From the NCBI RefSeq assembly GCF_000204055.1, contig NW_006768842.1, positions 75,529-139,528 of the forward strand: a DNA stretch of 64,000 nucleotides, in the 5' to 3' direction. The position numbers were made by a program, and so were the translations under genes. Shown in pieces: positions 10,200 to 21,195 of the stretch. Position 1 is the first letter of the stretch. Each line of letters opens with the position of its first letter. Under the pieces are notes generated by a model. It was not told the DNA's origin. It made no database searches and saw only the letters and a list, made by a program, of their open reading frames with translations. Origin of the DNA: Melampsora larici-populina 98AG31 (Eukaryota > Basidiomycota > Pucciniomycetes > Pucciniales > Melampsoraceae).

Positions 10200-13100
10200 A
10201 TGAAACATTGTGATAAATCTTTACTAGTTTTAAGTTTGATTTTTTTCAAACATTTTACTCAATCAAATGCATGGCCTTCTTTATCTTCTTTACATAATTA
10301 TAATAATTCTAATAATCAACCTGCTATAGGACTTATAAAGAATCAAACTGATCTTTTACAACAAGATTTTCAAAAATCAATTGAAATTCAACTTCAAGCT
10401 TCAAAAAATTCGAAACATGATGAACTTTTTTATACTTTAGGAAATGGTCAAGCTTATTCTGATCCGGTTTCTGTTCAAAGAATAGGTTCAAATGGTAAGT
10501 TTTTTTTGTAACACACTTTGGTTTTCTGAATAAATCGATTCAGGATCTGATTGTTTTTTTTTCGTTAATGGTTTTCTCTAGGTCCACTTCTTTTACAAGA
10601 TCATCATCTTATAGAAAATTTAGCACATTTCGCACGTGAAAGGATTTCCGAAAGAGTTGTACACGCAAAAGGAGGTAAAATCTTTTTTATTCAATCTGAA
10701 CAACCCATCTACAAGAAAGAGAAGTCTAAGAAAAAAGAGTTAATAAAAGAAATATGAATTTGAACTGATGATCAACTGTTTTTGAAATTTAGCTGGAGCG
10801 CATGGAGTCTTTACAGTCACACTACGCCAGATCACTAATTTACCGCTGAGTTCAGAAAATTGAAACTGTAGAAAAATATCACCAATACAGGGGAGGTCAG
10901 AAAAATTTGAAAAAATAATGATTCAATTCATGGGTGCTGTCCCCTCATTTTGCATATTTTTGCATATTTTTGCCATGATTTTTGAAGTCTCCCCAAACCA
11001 AAATGCTCACAGGGGATATTATGTCAGAAACTCAAATTTGGTCCAAAACTAGCAATATTTGGGCAAAAACCTCCAAGCACAAAAATATGAGTATTTTTGT
11101 TCAATCATCTGAACACTTGCAATTTATGGAAGCCGCATGATGTCTCTACAAGGTTTATTAAGGTGCTGAAGCCATTGTAGTTATGACTTCTATGCTTATA
11201 TATGGTTTCTGCTGTGTACGTCTCTTGATATATCTCACCCATTATTGGAGACACACAGCTTTTTTGTGCACACAAACTGTAGATCCAGAATGTGGAATTC
11301 AGAATGTCAAGACATTACATGTGTTGGAGAAAAATTGATGATTTCGTTGGTGTTGCAAGGTCACTGTCTCTCTACCTGCCAGTTAAGGACCAAAATTGGG
11401 TTTCTGACATTATTTGCCATTGTGGTTGTAAAAATATGAAAAAATATGCCAGATGATTGGAATGCACCAAAGGGCCCAACCAATATTTTTTCATATTTTT
11501 CTGACCCCTCCCAGATTTTCCATAATTTTCTATGTCTTCTCAATTTTCTAAACTCAGCGGTAAATTTTCAATTTGGCGTAGTGTCACTACTGACTTTGCC
11601 AAAAATCATACTATGATGGACGTTTTCTCTGAAGGTATGTCAGATTGTTTCAAATCAAAAGAAAAAAAACTTTTGAAGGGTGATCAATTTTGGGCCTGTT
11701 TCTCGAATGATGTGATCGAATTGAATTCAAAGTTGGCAAAAAGACTCCAATTTCAATTCGATTCTCTACTGTTGGTGGTGAACAAGGATCTGGGGATCAG
11801 GCAAGAGATCCGAGGTGAGGATGTTCTCATATCTCTAAAAGTGTTGTCTTCATGAGCTGACGTAAGGTTTCTTTTTGACATTCAGAGGTTTCGCAATCAA
11901 GTAAGTATCAGTGCTGCAAAACAAAATCTGGTTCTCGAAATTATTGATGTTCATACCTTTGATCATGACCTTCAGATTCCGTACACAAAAAGGAATATGG
12001 GATCTTGTCAGTAAGTCCTGACTACCGAATTCTTCATGAACGATGTATTCGAAACTAATGTACCTTTTTCAAACAAAAAAAAGTGAATAATACTCCAGTC
12101 TTTTTCTGTTAGTATTCTTTAGATCCCCTTCCTGAAGACATCTCTTGATCATCGCGTTGATTATAAGAGATAGTTATCTGAAGAATCAATGAAATCTTGA
12201 ACATTTTCTATAGTACGCGATCCAGCGAAATTTCCAAACTTTATTCATACTCAGAAAAGGAACCCACGTACTCATCTGAAAGATCCTAACATAGTTTGGT
12301 TAGTATTTTTGAATTTCTTCAAAAGTATGGCATATTGATGTTCTGTTGTTATTTCATCACTTTTATTGATGACTGATTCGTGTCGCACAGGGATTATTTT
12401 GTTCATAATCCTGAAGCCTTACACCAATTCATGAGATTGTTTTCAGATGCTGGAACGCCTCAAGGTATTGACTTCCACCTTTTTTTTCTAACGAGGAGCC
12501 TTCTGGTCAACAGAGGGCATTTGACTGTAACTAACACACGGATGATATTTGTTTAGGATTTGTACATATGCATGGTTTCACTGGGCACTCCTATCGATGG
12601 GTTCAGAAAGATGGTAAGAACACTTCTCTGACTATTCTAGATTCTATGTGTTGCTTTTTTTAACATGACCCTGGATGATTGACCTATTTTTTTTAAAAAA
12701 CTAAAACTCGCTTTCCCATATATAAGGTTCATGGGTCTATGTCAAACTATTTGCTGAGACAAATCAAGGGATTCATAACTTTACTGCATCTGAGTCAATG
12801 AAGATCTTAGGTGAAAATCCCGATTACGCCACCGAGGTAAGAACAAAACAAGATCATTTTTCTGCTTCGAGATTTTTTTTTTCACGCAGAAGCAAAATAG
12901 ATTGAGGAATGGTTTTTTGGTTTGGTTTGTATTATAGGACTTATTTAATAGGATTGAATCAAAGAAATTTCCTTCTTGGACTATGTATGCACAAATCTTA
13001 ACACCTGATCAAGCTGAAAAATTCAAGTATAATATTCTAGACTTAACAAGTTAAGTAATGTTTCTTTTCTACTAATTTGATAATTTCCAGAAGATAGACT

Positions 13101-14403
13101 GGGATATCATTTATGAAGAAAGTAGACTTATGAAGGTTTAGTCTTGGTTTGTTTTTCTTACAGAGGATTGGCCATTTGATTTAGTTGAAAAACATGAGAT
13201 TGGAAAATTCGAACTCAATCAGGTCAATATATCTTCATATTCCATTTTGACAAAACTTGGTTATCTCTCATTATCAAAACCGTACCCAGATATTCGAGTT
13301 TAATAAAGTTTGGTCTTGATAGCAGAGTTTAACTGACGCGTCATTTTTTTTGCAAAACTTTACAGAACCCACAAAATTTCTTTGCAGAAGTAAGTCAACG
13401 ATTTCTAATCAAATCATCTTTAATATTGACTAAACCCTTAAAACCTTACGCAAAACAAAAAAACAGATTGAACAAATAGCTTTCTCACCATCTAATTTGG
13501 TAGACGGATGGGAACCCAGTACAGATCCAGTTTTACAAGCCAGATTGTTTTCATATCCAGATGCACAAGTAAGAAAGAATCTAGACTAGATTTACTCCTC
13601 CATCCCCCGCCAAAAGAAAACGTTTATAATCTTCTTTGAAACTTATGAAATGGTTTGAATTGTTTTTTTTCTTTAGCGTCATAGACTTGGAGTTAATTTT
13701 CAACAAATCCCTGTGAATTGTCCATTGAATCCAGTTGGTAAGCATTACAAACATTCATCTTGATTGCCAAAAAAAAAAAAAAGGAATTTATCAAATGAAT
13801 TGATTTCCTAAACGGTATGGGATTTTGAAATATTTTCTTTCTATAAGTCAACCTTCAAAGAGATGGATTAAGTGTTTTGTTAGGAAACCAAGGCTCTAGA
13901 ATGAATTATATTTCAAGTTATGAATCTAAGATGAATCTTCAACCAAAAGCTTATGATGAATCGAATCATACGATTTGGACAGGTGGAGCTATTAGATCTT
14001 TATCAGAAGTAAGTATCCAATTGACCACTTTTACGGAATATTATCAAAACTTGAAACTAACATTGATCTCTTATTTATTTATTTTGGTTTTGGATTATAG
14101 ATCACTGAAATCGATTTCGATCAACCTAGATCTTATTGGAATTCACTTACATCAAACGATAAGAAAAGTTTAACAACGTAAGTCATTTAAACTTCATCAC
14201 ATCTATCTCTTCTTTAAACCCCAATACCTAATTTGATCCTTTACTTTTCTTTGGATTTTTGGTATTATAGAAATTTGGCTAACAGTTTATCACAAGTGAA
14301 GTATAAAGTAATTATTAAAAAATCGATTGAAATCTTTAAAAAAGTTGATCATCAGTTTAGTAAAGAGATCATGAATGGAATTTCTCATATGGAAAGAATC
14401 TAG
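10200..14403 (+). CDS. secreted haem catalase, exon 3 split by a transposon
   Basis: Monofunctional haem catalase (2 H2O2 to 2 H2O + O2). Exons: 10200-10494, 10582-10674, 10793-10819 joined to 11587-11634, 11733-11814, 11886-11900, 11976-12010, 12084-12107, 12214-12298, 12391-12474, 12557-12613, 12727-12836, 12948-13049, 13164-13222, 13366-13389, 13467-13568, 13677-13737, 13848-14008, 14101-14177, 14271-14403. Leaving out the element and one TCA copy, these total 558 codons with no internal stop. The N-terminus ([19 protein letters not shown]) looks like a secretion signal, so an extracellular or cell-wall role is inferred. Seen motifs: [15 protein letters not shown] with the catalytic His; NNTPVFF with the catalytic Asn, encoded by a 24-nt exon; RFSTV; RDPRGFA; and [14 protein letters not shown] with the haem-ligand Tyr. 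Length fits small-subunit catalases. As it stands the insertion puts an in-frame TGA shortly after GVFTVT, so this allele should not make a full enzyme. No in-frame splice around the element was found. Confidence 0.9.
10820..11583. mobile_element. non-autonomous CACTA (EnSpm-type) element
   Basis: The element starts CACTACGCCA and ends with the inverse TGGCGTAGTG. It is flanked by a 3-bp direct repeat TCA (10817-10819 and 11584-11586). The terminal inverted repeats are imperfect but recognisable over roughly 100-150 bp, sharing TTTACCGCTGAG and GGTCAGAAAAAT blocks. The CACTA terminus and 3-bp target duplication are the hallmarks of the CACTA superfamily. At 764 bp with no transposase frame it needs enzyme in trans. 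Removing it plus one TCA restores the catalase exon. Confidence 0.88.
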
Positions 14404-14901
14404 ATAAACCTGTCTAATTTGATATGAATAATCAAAAATGAAAAGAAGAAGAATTTAAGAAAACCGTCTTAGTACTCGGCAAGATAGATGCAGATGGATG
14501 GAATGGAGTGATTGTATGTTGATTAGAGAGAAATGAAGGAAACATGAGATATATGTAGATCAGAAACCACAGCGAAAGTCTTGGATGAAGGTAACCGTAG
14601 ACATGAGTCATCGGGGACCAGATCAAGAACCAAGGGTGTTATGAGGGATGATAGTTGAGAGAAAAAGATCATGTAGTCAACTATCACCAATCAGAAGCCA
14701 AGAATGAATAATTCTTCTTATTGAAGTTAGAACAACACACATTCAAATGCCCCTGACTTGCTTCCAAATCATCATTCCAAGATAAAAGACAATCTTTGAT
14801 CCAATTAACTATCAGTACCATAAATCTCATAACCCAGAACCTGAAGCTTGAGATCTAAACTTTTAAATGGTTTCCAAGTGGGCTTGCTTAATATTCTTAT
14901 G
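14404..14901. other. catalase 3' flank, no gene seen
   Basis: AT-rich; no supported feature. Confidence 0.5.
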
Positions 14902-14962
14902 TACACCACGGGGCAACTTTGAACTGGGACCACGTGAGATTTAAGTTGAGTATGACCACGCC

Positions 14963-15134
14963 GAATCCAATCCAGCTTCAAGTCTCGTGATTCTCAAACG
15001 ACTTTTAGCGATCCGATCTTGACAGAATCATCGAGAGCTCCTTAATCAACTCCAAGCTCTGGTTTTTGATTTGATCTATGACCAACTTGAGATCTGAAGT
15101 TTACCATCAAGCCGATTCCTGATTTGAAGGGCTC
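14963..15134 (+). repeat. 172-bp perfect direct repeat, copy 1
   Basis: Identical by eye to 16958-17129. It ends 10 bases before the run of Ns, so it may be a contig-end duplication made during scaffolding rather than a biological repeat. No coding content. Confidence 0.85.
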
Positions 15135-15144
15135 GTCAGCCAGC

Positions 15145-15259
15145 NNNNNNNNNNNNNNNNNNNNNNNNNNNNNNNNNNNNNNNNNNNNNNNNNNNNNNNN
15201 NNNNNNNNNNNNNNNNNNNNNNNNNNNNNNNNNNNNNNNNNNNNNNNNNNNNNNNNNNN
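15145..15259. other. assembly gap (115 N)
   Basis: A run of unknown bases; sequence immediately right of it is low-complexity T/A. Confidence 0.99.
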
Positions 15260-16884
15260 TTTTATTTTTTTTATTTTTTTTATTTCTTTAATTTTTTTAT
15301 TTTTTGTTAGGGACAGTGACGTCACCGGTTTTTAAGTACTTCTCCAAATTCCATTGACCACCGTTGTCCGTCTAAGTTGTTCCGCACACAACCCCCTCAA
15401 ACGTCACCACTTCAATCGATCACAAGAAATCTCACTCTCGCATCTTGAATAGCAAGGTTCATTAACTGCATCACATCAATGTAATAGATTGCAAGAACAA
15501 ACTGGATAACATCATGGTAAGTTTATCTGTCCTTCACATCAATCTTTTCTGTTTGATTTTCTTTTGATGCTATCATATTCATTGATGCCCTTTATTCTCC
15601 TTCAACAATATCAATTCACTTATATCATTGTAAGTTTCCCTCTTTTTCTCTTCTCCAAAGACTCATTTTGATTTGATCATGCTCGGTCCTTCCTATTTTG
15701 TTCTTTGTGCTCATGACATTGTATTTTGATGATCCACGGATTGACAGCTTTGAAACTATCCTGTGTCCAATTACTCTGTACTCCACCTTTAGAAGAAGAT
15801 GCAACAGTTCAAAAGTTCTTTTTATCAGGTTTGTTTGTTCTGCTTTATCTCTATCCATTGAATCATCTCTTACAAAATCAAAATGAAAATCATGAAGAAT
15901 AGATCGAGCAGAATGGAAGTATGAATTTCAAAAGAACTTATAAAACAATCAAACTTCATCATGCTACTTCAAATCCAATTTGTCTGAAGTTCAATAAACA
16001 ATCACTCAATTCAAAACCAAATGAACTAATCAACCTTGACCAATCTTTTTCATTTCTATCGGATCAGGAGAATCAGTAAGATCAGCTATAGTAAAACAAA
16101 TAAAATCATTCAACAAAACAGATACACTCGAGACAAGCTCATTTCTTTCAAAGTAACAATCTACAAAAACTTAATAGATCAAGTGAGATGTTCTTTTTCT
16201 CAAACATCTTAACTTCATGATTCAAGTTTACTGATTTCTTGTAACTACTTTTTATCTAAATCTTCCTTTTTATCCGACTCTCCCTTGTCCACAGATTGCT
16301 CGATCACTGGCTCGATCACCTGTATGTATTAGGTAAGTAATACATACATCTATTTGGCTTCATGCCTCACGTTCAGTCATATCTACATCATCATTTCCTT
16401 TGATACGAAGATCTACATCACCTTCAGGTCTATTTTATTTTATTTGAGTCTTTCTGTCTCTATTTTTCGGCTCTACTCTTCCAATCTTATTTTTTGTATT
16501 AGCTTGATATATTTATGTAGTATTGAAGAGTATTCGCCAATGCAAATAGTAGATGAATTCTGTTATGCACAATTCTGTCAGCAAAAAAACAGCCCATCCC
16601 AATTTAAGTGGGCTGGCTATTAAGAACAAATAAGGTGAATGAGCACTGAGGGCAATCACTCAACCTGTCATTGGTGATCAAGCCTGCACTGTTGTCATTT
16701 CAGATAACTCACCTTGTCAATGTGTGAGTTATTCCACCTTGTCATGATGTGAGATGCTCACCTTGTTATGATAAGGGGTTAGATTGGGTGATGCTCACAC
16801 TGGCTGGCACGTGTAACTCACATTGGGTATGACAATGTAGACAGCATGCAGGGTCAAAATTCACGTGAGCGTCACATGCCACCC
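15260..16884. other. AT-rich interval without a supported gene
   Basis: ATG followed directly by GTAAGT at 15513 has the look of an ATG-only first exon, and a T-rich AG acceptor occurs near 16290. No downstream reading frame could be joined convincingly. A short inverted motif TCACCTTGTCA/GTGTGAGTTA cluster lies near 16700. Confidence 0.4.
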
Positions 16885-16957
16885 GCCCCGTGGTGTAGCA
16901 AAGACTGATGTTGATTAGGGTTAAAGATCATCACTTCACATGGAGATGAGTGGATCA

Positions 16958-17129
16958 GAATCCAATCCAGCTTCAAGTCTCGTGATTCTCAAACGACTTT
17001 TAGCGATCCGATCTTGACAGAATCATCGAGAGCTCCTTAATCAACTCCAAGCTCTGGTTTTTGATTTGATCTATGACCAACTTGAGATCTGAAGTTTACC
17101 ATCAAGCCGATTCCTGATTTGAAGGGCTC
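16958..17129 (+). repeat. 172-bp perfect direct repeat, copy 2
   Basis: Second copy of 14963-15134, followed by different sequence. The copies are in the same orientation and 1,995 bp apart, with the gap between them. Confidence 0.85.
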
Positions 17130-18853
17130 ATCAAACCAAACTCATCGAAATCCTATGTCTACTTTTCATGCATATCATTACTAAGAAATCTGCATTTACA
17201 AGAATGTAAAGGATCTGTAGAATCTTATGATCTGTGATCTGAATTTCAGCACGTCTTAGATCCATCACGACGAGAGACCAAGATATCTTAGTTGAGGTCT
17301 CTTTCTTATGCATTGGCTTATAGTGCCGGTCTTCAAGATAGATAGATGTCGATTTATGAGACATATTGATCAGGATCAGACAGACTTATCGAATCAATCA
17401 CGATACCAGTAATGGGGTAGTAGTACTTTCACATCTCTATGAGAACAATCATCTTCTGATGTTATGTTTTGTTTTATTTAGGGGAAACGTAAGAAACCTT
17501 TCTCTTGGGTTATCTGTGACTGTGAGTTTTGATTCATGAATCTCTTAAAATGATCATGATGATTAGATTTTGTAGACAAACGTCTCCTGAGGATCTAATT
17601 GACCATGTGCTACTATATAGTACCACAACATCAATCCAGGAGTGATACATCATGAGCTGAAGAATAGTTTATGCATATACTTATTGACAGATTCATGCCA
17701 AAGAATACCTTCATATGTAATTAGATTCGCGGAAAAGTGTGTTGAGTTCGGATTAGCTCAGACAGGTTCTGATGACTGAATTCTCGACCATATCAACTTA
17801 CGTAAAACATATCTATGGTATTCCGCGTGTTGAGCGGGGATAGCTTGGAGGAAGGGATATCGAAATGAATGTGAGATTGAGGGTTGGGTTGATTATGTAC
17901 TTGAGAGATGCATTGGATTAGAAATTAGAAGTGGTTGAAAGTTACATAAACTGATTGGAGTGAATCAAAGTGAGATGAAGAAACTTGAAGATGATTTGAT
18001 GAAACATGGTACTTACTTACATAATCGTGAATTGATTGGATTGGATTGAAAGATGAAAGATGAAAATGTATTTTGTGATGATTTGGATTTGTTTGGATAT
18101 CAGAGTTTGAATTTGAATAGATAATTTACTTTTTTTTATTTGGGGGATGAGGCGGAAGAAAGTTTAATTTTTGAAATTTTGGTACCTACATACCTTGAAG
18201 TTTTTAAAAGAGAAAGTTCTTTTTGGAATCTTTTAATCCAGTGTAGGCTAGCTGAACTTGACTCTTCAACAAAAACCAAAAACAAAAATACCAAATCAAG
18301 AATCAAACTCAACTTCATCATCAAATCAAACTCAACTTCATCATCAAATCAAATCAAATCAAATCAAATCAAATCAAATCAAATCAAATCAAATCAAATC
18401 AAATCAAATCAGTTCTTCTGATCAATTACACATACAAACAACAGAACAACAAGATACAGATCTCAAGACTTCAAATCCATCAATCGATTAGTCATCAATC
18501 TTAACTTTTGAACTGATTTTCATTGTGATCAACTTCATTCAATTTCACCATTCACTACATCTATCAAAGCTTTCGAAAACGATAAGGAATCTTCAACTAA
18601 ACCATCTACCTATCAAGACCAACATCAAGATTGAACTTGAAGAATATCAGAAATCTAAAATAGATATCAGATCAAAGAAAACCTATTGAAAAGAGCAACT
18701 GGATAAAGTTAATTGGAAATCAATTTATCATCAACCGAATTTAAAGAATACTACATCATCATAATCATCAGAAAGAAAGAAAGAAAGATCAAAGGAATTA
18801 GAAATTCAGAAAGATAACGAAAAAAACCAAACAATAGATCAGTTTGAAACAAG
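17130..18853. other. intergenic, upstream of the Ras gene
   Basis: No supported coding exon. It contains the AAATC microsatellite at 18346-18410, about 440 bp upstream of the Ras-family start codon, in AT- and CA-rich DNA that could be its promoter and 5' leader. Confidence 0.5.
18346..18410 (+). repeat. (AAATC)13 microsatellite
   Basis: Thirteen uninterrupted copies of the pentamer AAATC. Likely length-variable between isolates. Confidence 0.95.
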
Positions 18854-19945
18854 ATGTCAAACAGTATGATGATGTATAAGGTGAGGTAAGAATTTATACT
18901 ACATGAATTTATCAATCATTCAAATCAACTTGAAGGACTGAAGTCTGACTAAGATCCATCTAAACCTAAATCTAAATCAAACGATGACTTCAATCTGATG
19001 GCGATGTGATCCTTACAGATCGTCTTACTTGGTGATGGTGGTGTGGGTAAAACAACATTAATCATTCAACTTTGTATGAACAAATTCATGGGTTAGTCAT
19101 CATTTCAACTTGATCAATTGAAAAGAATCATCAGTGATATCTTCTGATTGATGATGGTGTTTTATTTGAATTGGAATGCTTTATTTATCTTAGATGGTTA
19201 TGATCCAACGATTGAAGATTCTTATAGGAAACATGTAGTGATTGATGATCAACCTTGTATACTTGAAATCCTTGATACCGCTGGACAGGGTTAGTGATCC
19301 GGAATCGAAACTCTATCATCTCATCTCATCTCATCGATCACGATCACTAACATTGATCATCTTCATTTCAGAGGAATACACTGCACTCAGAGATCAATGG
19401 ATCCGGTAAGCACATCCCTCTCTCAACCTCTGACCCAGAAAGCCATCCAGGAAAAACCCTAAGTCTCTCAAATCTCTTCAACCCGAATCAATAGTGAAGG
19501 AGAAGGATTCGTATTAGTCTATTCGATCACAGCCAGAGCGACCTTTGAAAGAATAGAAAGGTTTCGATCTCAAATCTTAAGAGTCAAAGATTCTGAATCG
19601 ATGCCAATCATCTTAGTAGGTAATAAAGCAGATAAAGCTAATGAAAGAGAAGTAGGAAAAGATGAAGGAATTGCTTGTGCTAGAAAGATGGGTTGTGATT
19701 TTTTGGAAACGAGTGCTAAGACTAGATTGAATGTGGAATCGGCTTATTTTAATTTGATTAGGTGAGTTTGTGGATTGGGAAAAGAAAAAAAAAATTAAAG
19801 CTTGACTCTTTTTTTTTTTCAAAGGATCTTCATCTTGATTGACTTTTTTCCTTTTTTGTGCATTCTTTTTAGAGCTATTATGGCACAGAGAGAAGGTGAA
19901 AGGAAAAAACCAAGGGAAAAGAAAAAGAGATGTGTGATTCTTTAA
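18854..19945 (+). CDS. Ras-family small GTPase (Ras/Rap/Rsr1-like)
   Basis: A membrane-anchored GTP switch. Exons 18854-18880, 19019-19091, 19194-19289, 19372-19405, 19495-19761 and 19873-19945 give 189 aa. Seen motifs: P-loop GDGGVGKT (G1), effector loop YDPTIEDSY (G2, Ras/Rap type), DTAGQE (G3, with the catalytic Gln), NKAD (G4), ETSAK (G5), a Lys/Arg-rich hypervariable tail and the terminal CAAX box CVIL. The final Leu predicts geranylgeranylation by type I transferase rather than farnesylation. The tail and CAAX box resemble Rsr1/Bud1 or Rap proteins more than classical Ras1, but assignment within the family needs a tree. The P-loop has Thr rather than Ser after the Lys and Asp in place of the usual Ala/Gly at position 2. 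No activating change at the Gly12, Gly13 or Gln61 equivalents. Confidence 0.9.
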
Positions 19946-20847
19946 TCTTTTGAAGTATATGTGTGTGTGTGTGTGTGTGTGTATGTGTGGGTGTGTGGGG
20001 GGGTTTTTTATTCTTCTTCTTCTTCTTCTTAATGATTTATAGATCAAATAGCGGAGGGTTTTTTTCTTTTTCGTTTCGTTTCGTTTCGTTTCGTTTGAAA
20101 TTGGAATATTTTTCTTTTTTAGATTTTGAGATTTCTTTTTAAATGATTTTTTTTCTTATAAATTATATCATACAATTTCATACAATTATCAAACACACAT
20201 ACACACAGATATATATATATCTTATCTAACTGATATATACAGACATGGATTTATATAGATATACAGATTGATATGGTATAAACAGATTGAACAAATGAAA
20301 TAAGACTGACAATATCTTTTTCTTTTTAACTTTTTTTTACTTTTTCCATTTTTTTACTTTACTTTTTTTTTATACTTTTTCCATTTTTTTTTCTTACTTT
20401 GACTTTGTTCTTTCTTTTTTTTTTTGATTGAACATCTGTTGTGATATTGTCTTTTTCCTTATTAATTAAAAAAATGGGGTTTTTTGTTTTTTAATTTTTT
20501 TTTTGATGTGTGTGTGTGTTTTTTCTTATGTTTTTTTTTTGGTTTGGTTTGGTTTGTTTCTTTTTGGTAGAGAAGTTTTTTAGGTTTTTTCTTTTTTAGG
20601 TTTTTTCTTTTGAGGTTTTTTCTTTTTGAGGTTTCTCTGTTTTGATGAATTTAATGATAATTTTCCAGATATATATTTCCAAAGATTTTATTTATAAAGT
20701 TTTGAAGGAGTAAACATAAAGAAAGAAAAAACAAAAAAAAACTTTTATAATTATCTTTTTTCTTTTTTTTGCTGTTAAGGATCTTCAAGTTAATTTTCCA
20801 AATTCATGATGAGGTTTTAATTTTTTGCTTTTGTGTGTATATACAAT
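19946..20847. other. Ras gene 3' flank, low complexity
   Basis: Simple repeats dominate: (GT)n around 19960-19982, TTCGT units at about 20071-20096, then long T/C tracts. No gene seen. Confidence 0.6.
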
Positions 20848-21195
20848 AAGGGTACACAAACATTACAACCCATTTGAAAAACCCATTTAAGAAAAAATAT
20901 AAAAACCCATTCAAAAAAATATTTTTTTGAACAGAAAATTCCAGAGGGACCCAATTTATTTTTCTGTTCAAAAAAATGATTTTTTAAATGGGTTTTTCTA
21001 TTTTTTCTCAAATGGGTTTTTCAAATGGGTTGTAATAGGGGTACACAAACATTAAAAACCCGTATCAAAACCCAAATGAAAAACCCGTCCCGACCCATTT
21101 GATTTTCAATATTTTTTGGACGGGTTTTTTAATTGGGTAGCCATAGAGATGTTTGAGAGCCCCACCCACCCATCCAGACTCTCAACTCCTTGAAA

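Larger units (their letters stand above)
14902..16897. mobile_element. possible TIR element (TACACCACGGGGC ends)
   Basis: TACACCACGGGGC at 14902-14914 is mirrored by GCCCCGTGGTGTA at 16885-16897. If the terminal TA on each side is a target duplication, this would be a 1,992-bp TA-targeting element. It includes an assembly gap (15145-15259) and shows no transposase, though part could be lost in the gap. The same 13-mer recurs alone at 42137-42149. A 13-bp inverted match could be chance plus repeat history, so confidence is low. Confidence 0.35.

Noticed and set aside
10820..11583. The catalase insertion as a normal long intron
   Set aside because: Terminal GT/AG pairs do not restore the frame, while the CACTA ends and TCA duplication explain the segment fully.
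15513..16340. Small gene starting with an ATG-only exon
   Set aside because: ATG plus GTAAGT is present, but no downstream exon with an open, plausible frame could be joined.
19613..20047. 144-aa minus-strand open frame opposite the Ras gene
   Set aside because: Low-complexity His/Thr and Phe/Ser runs come from the GT repeat and from the antisense of the last Ras exons.
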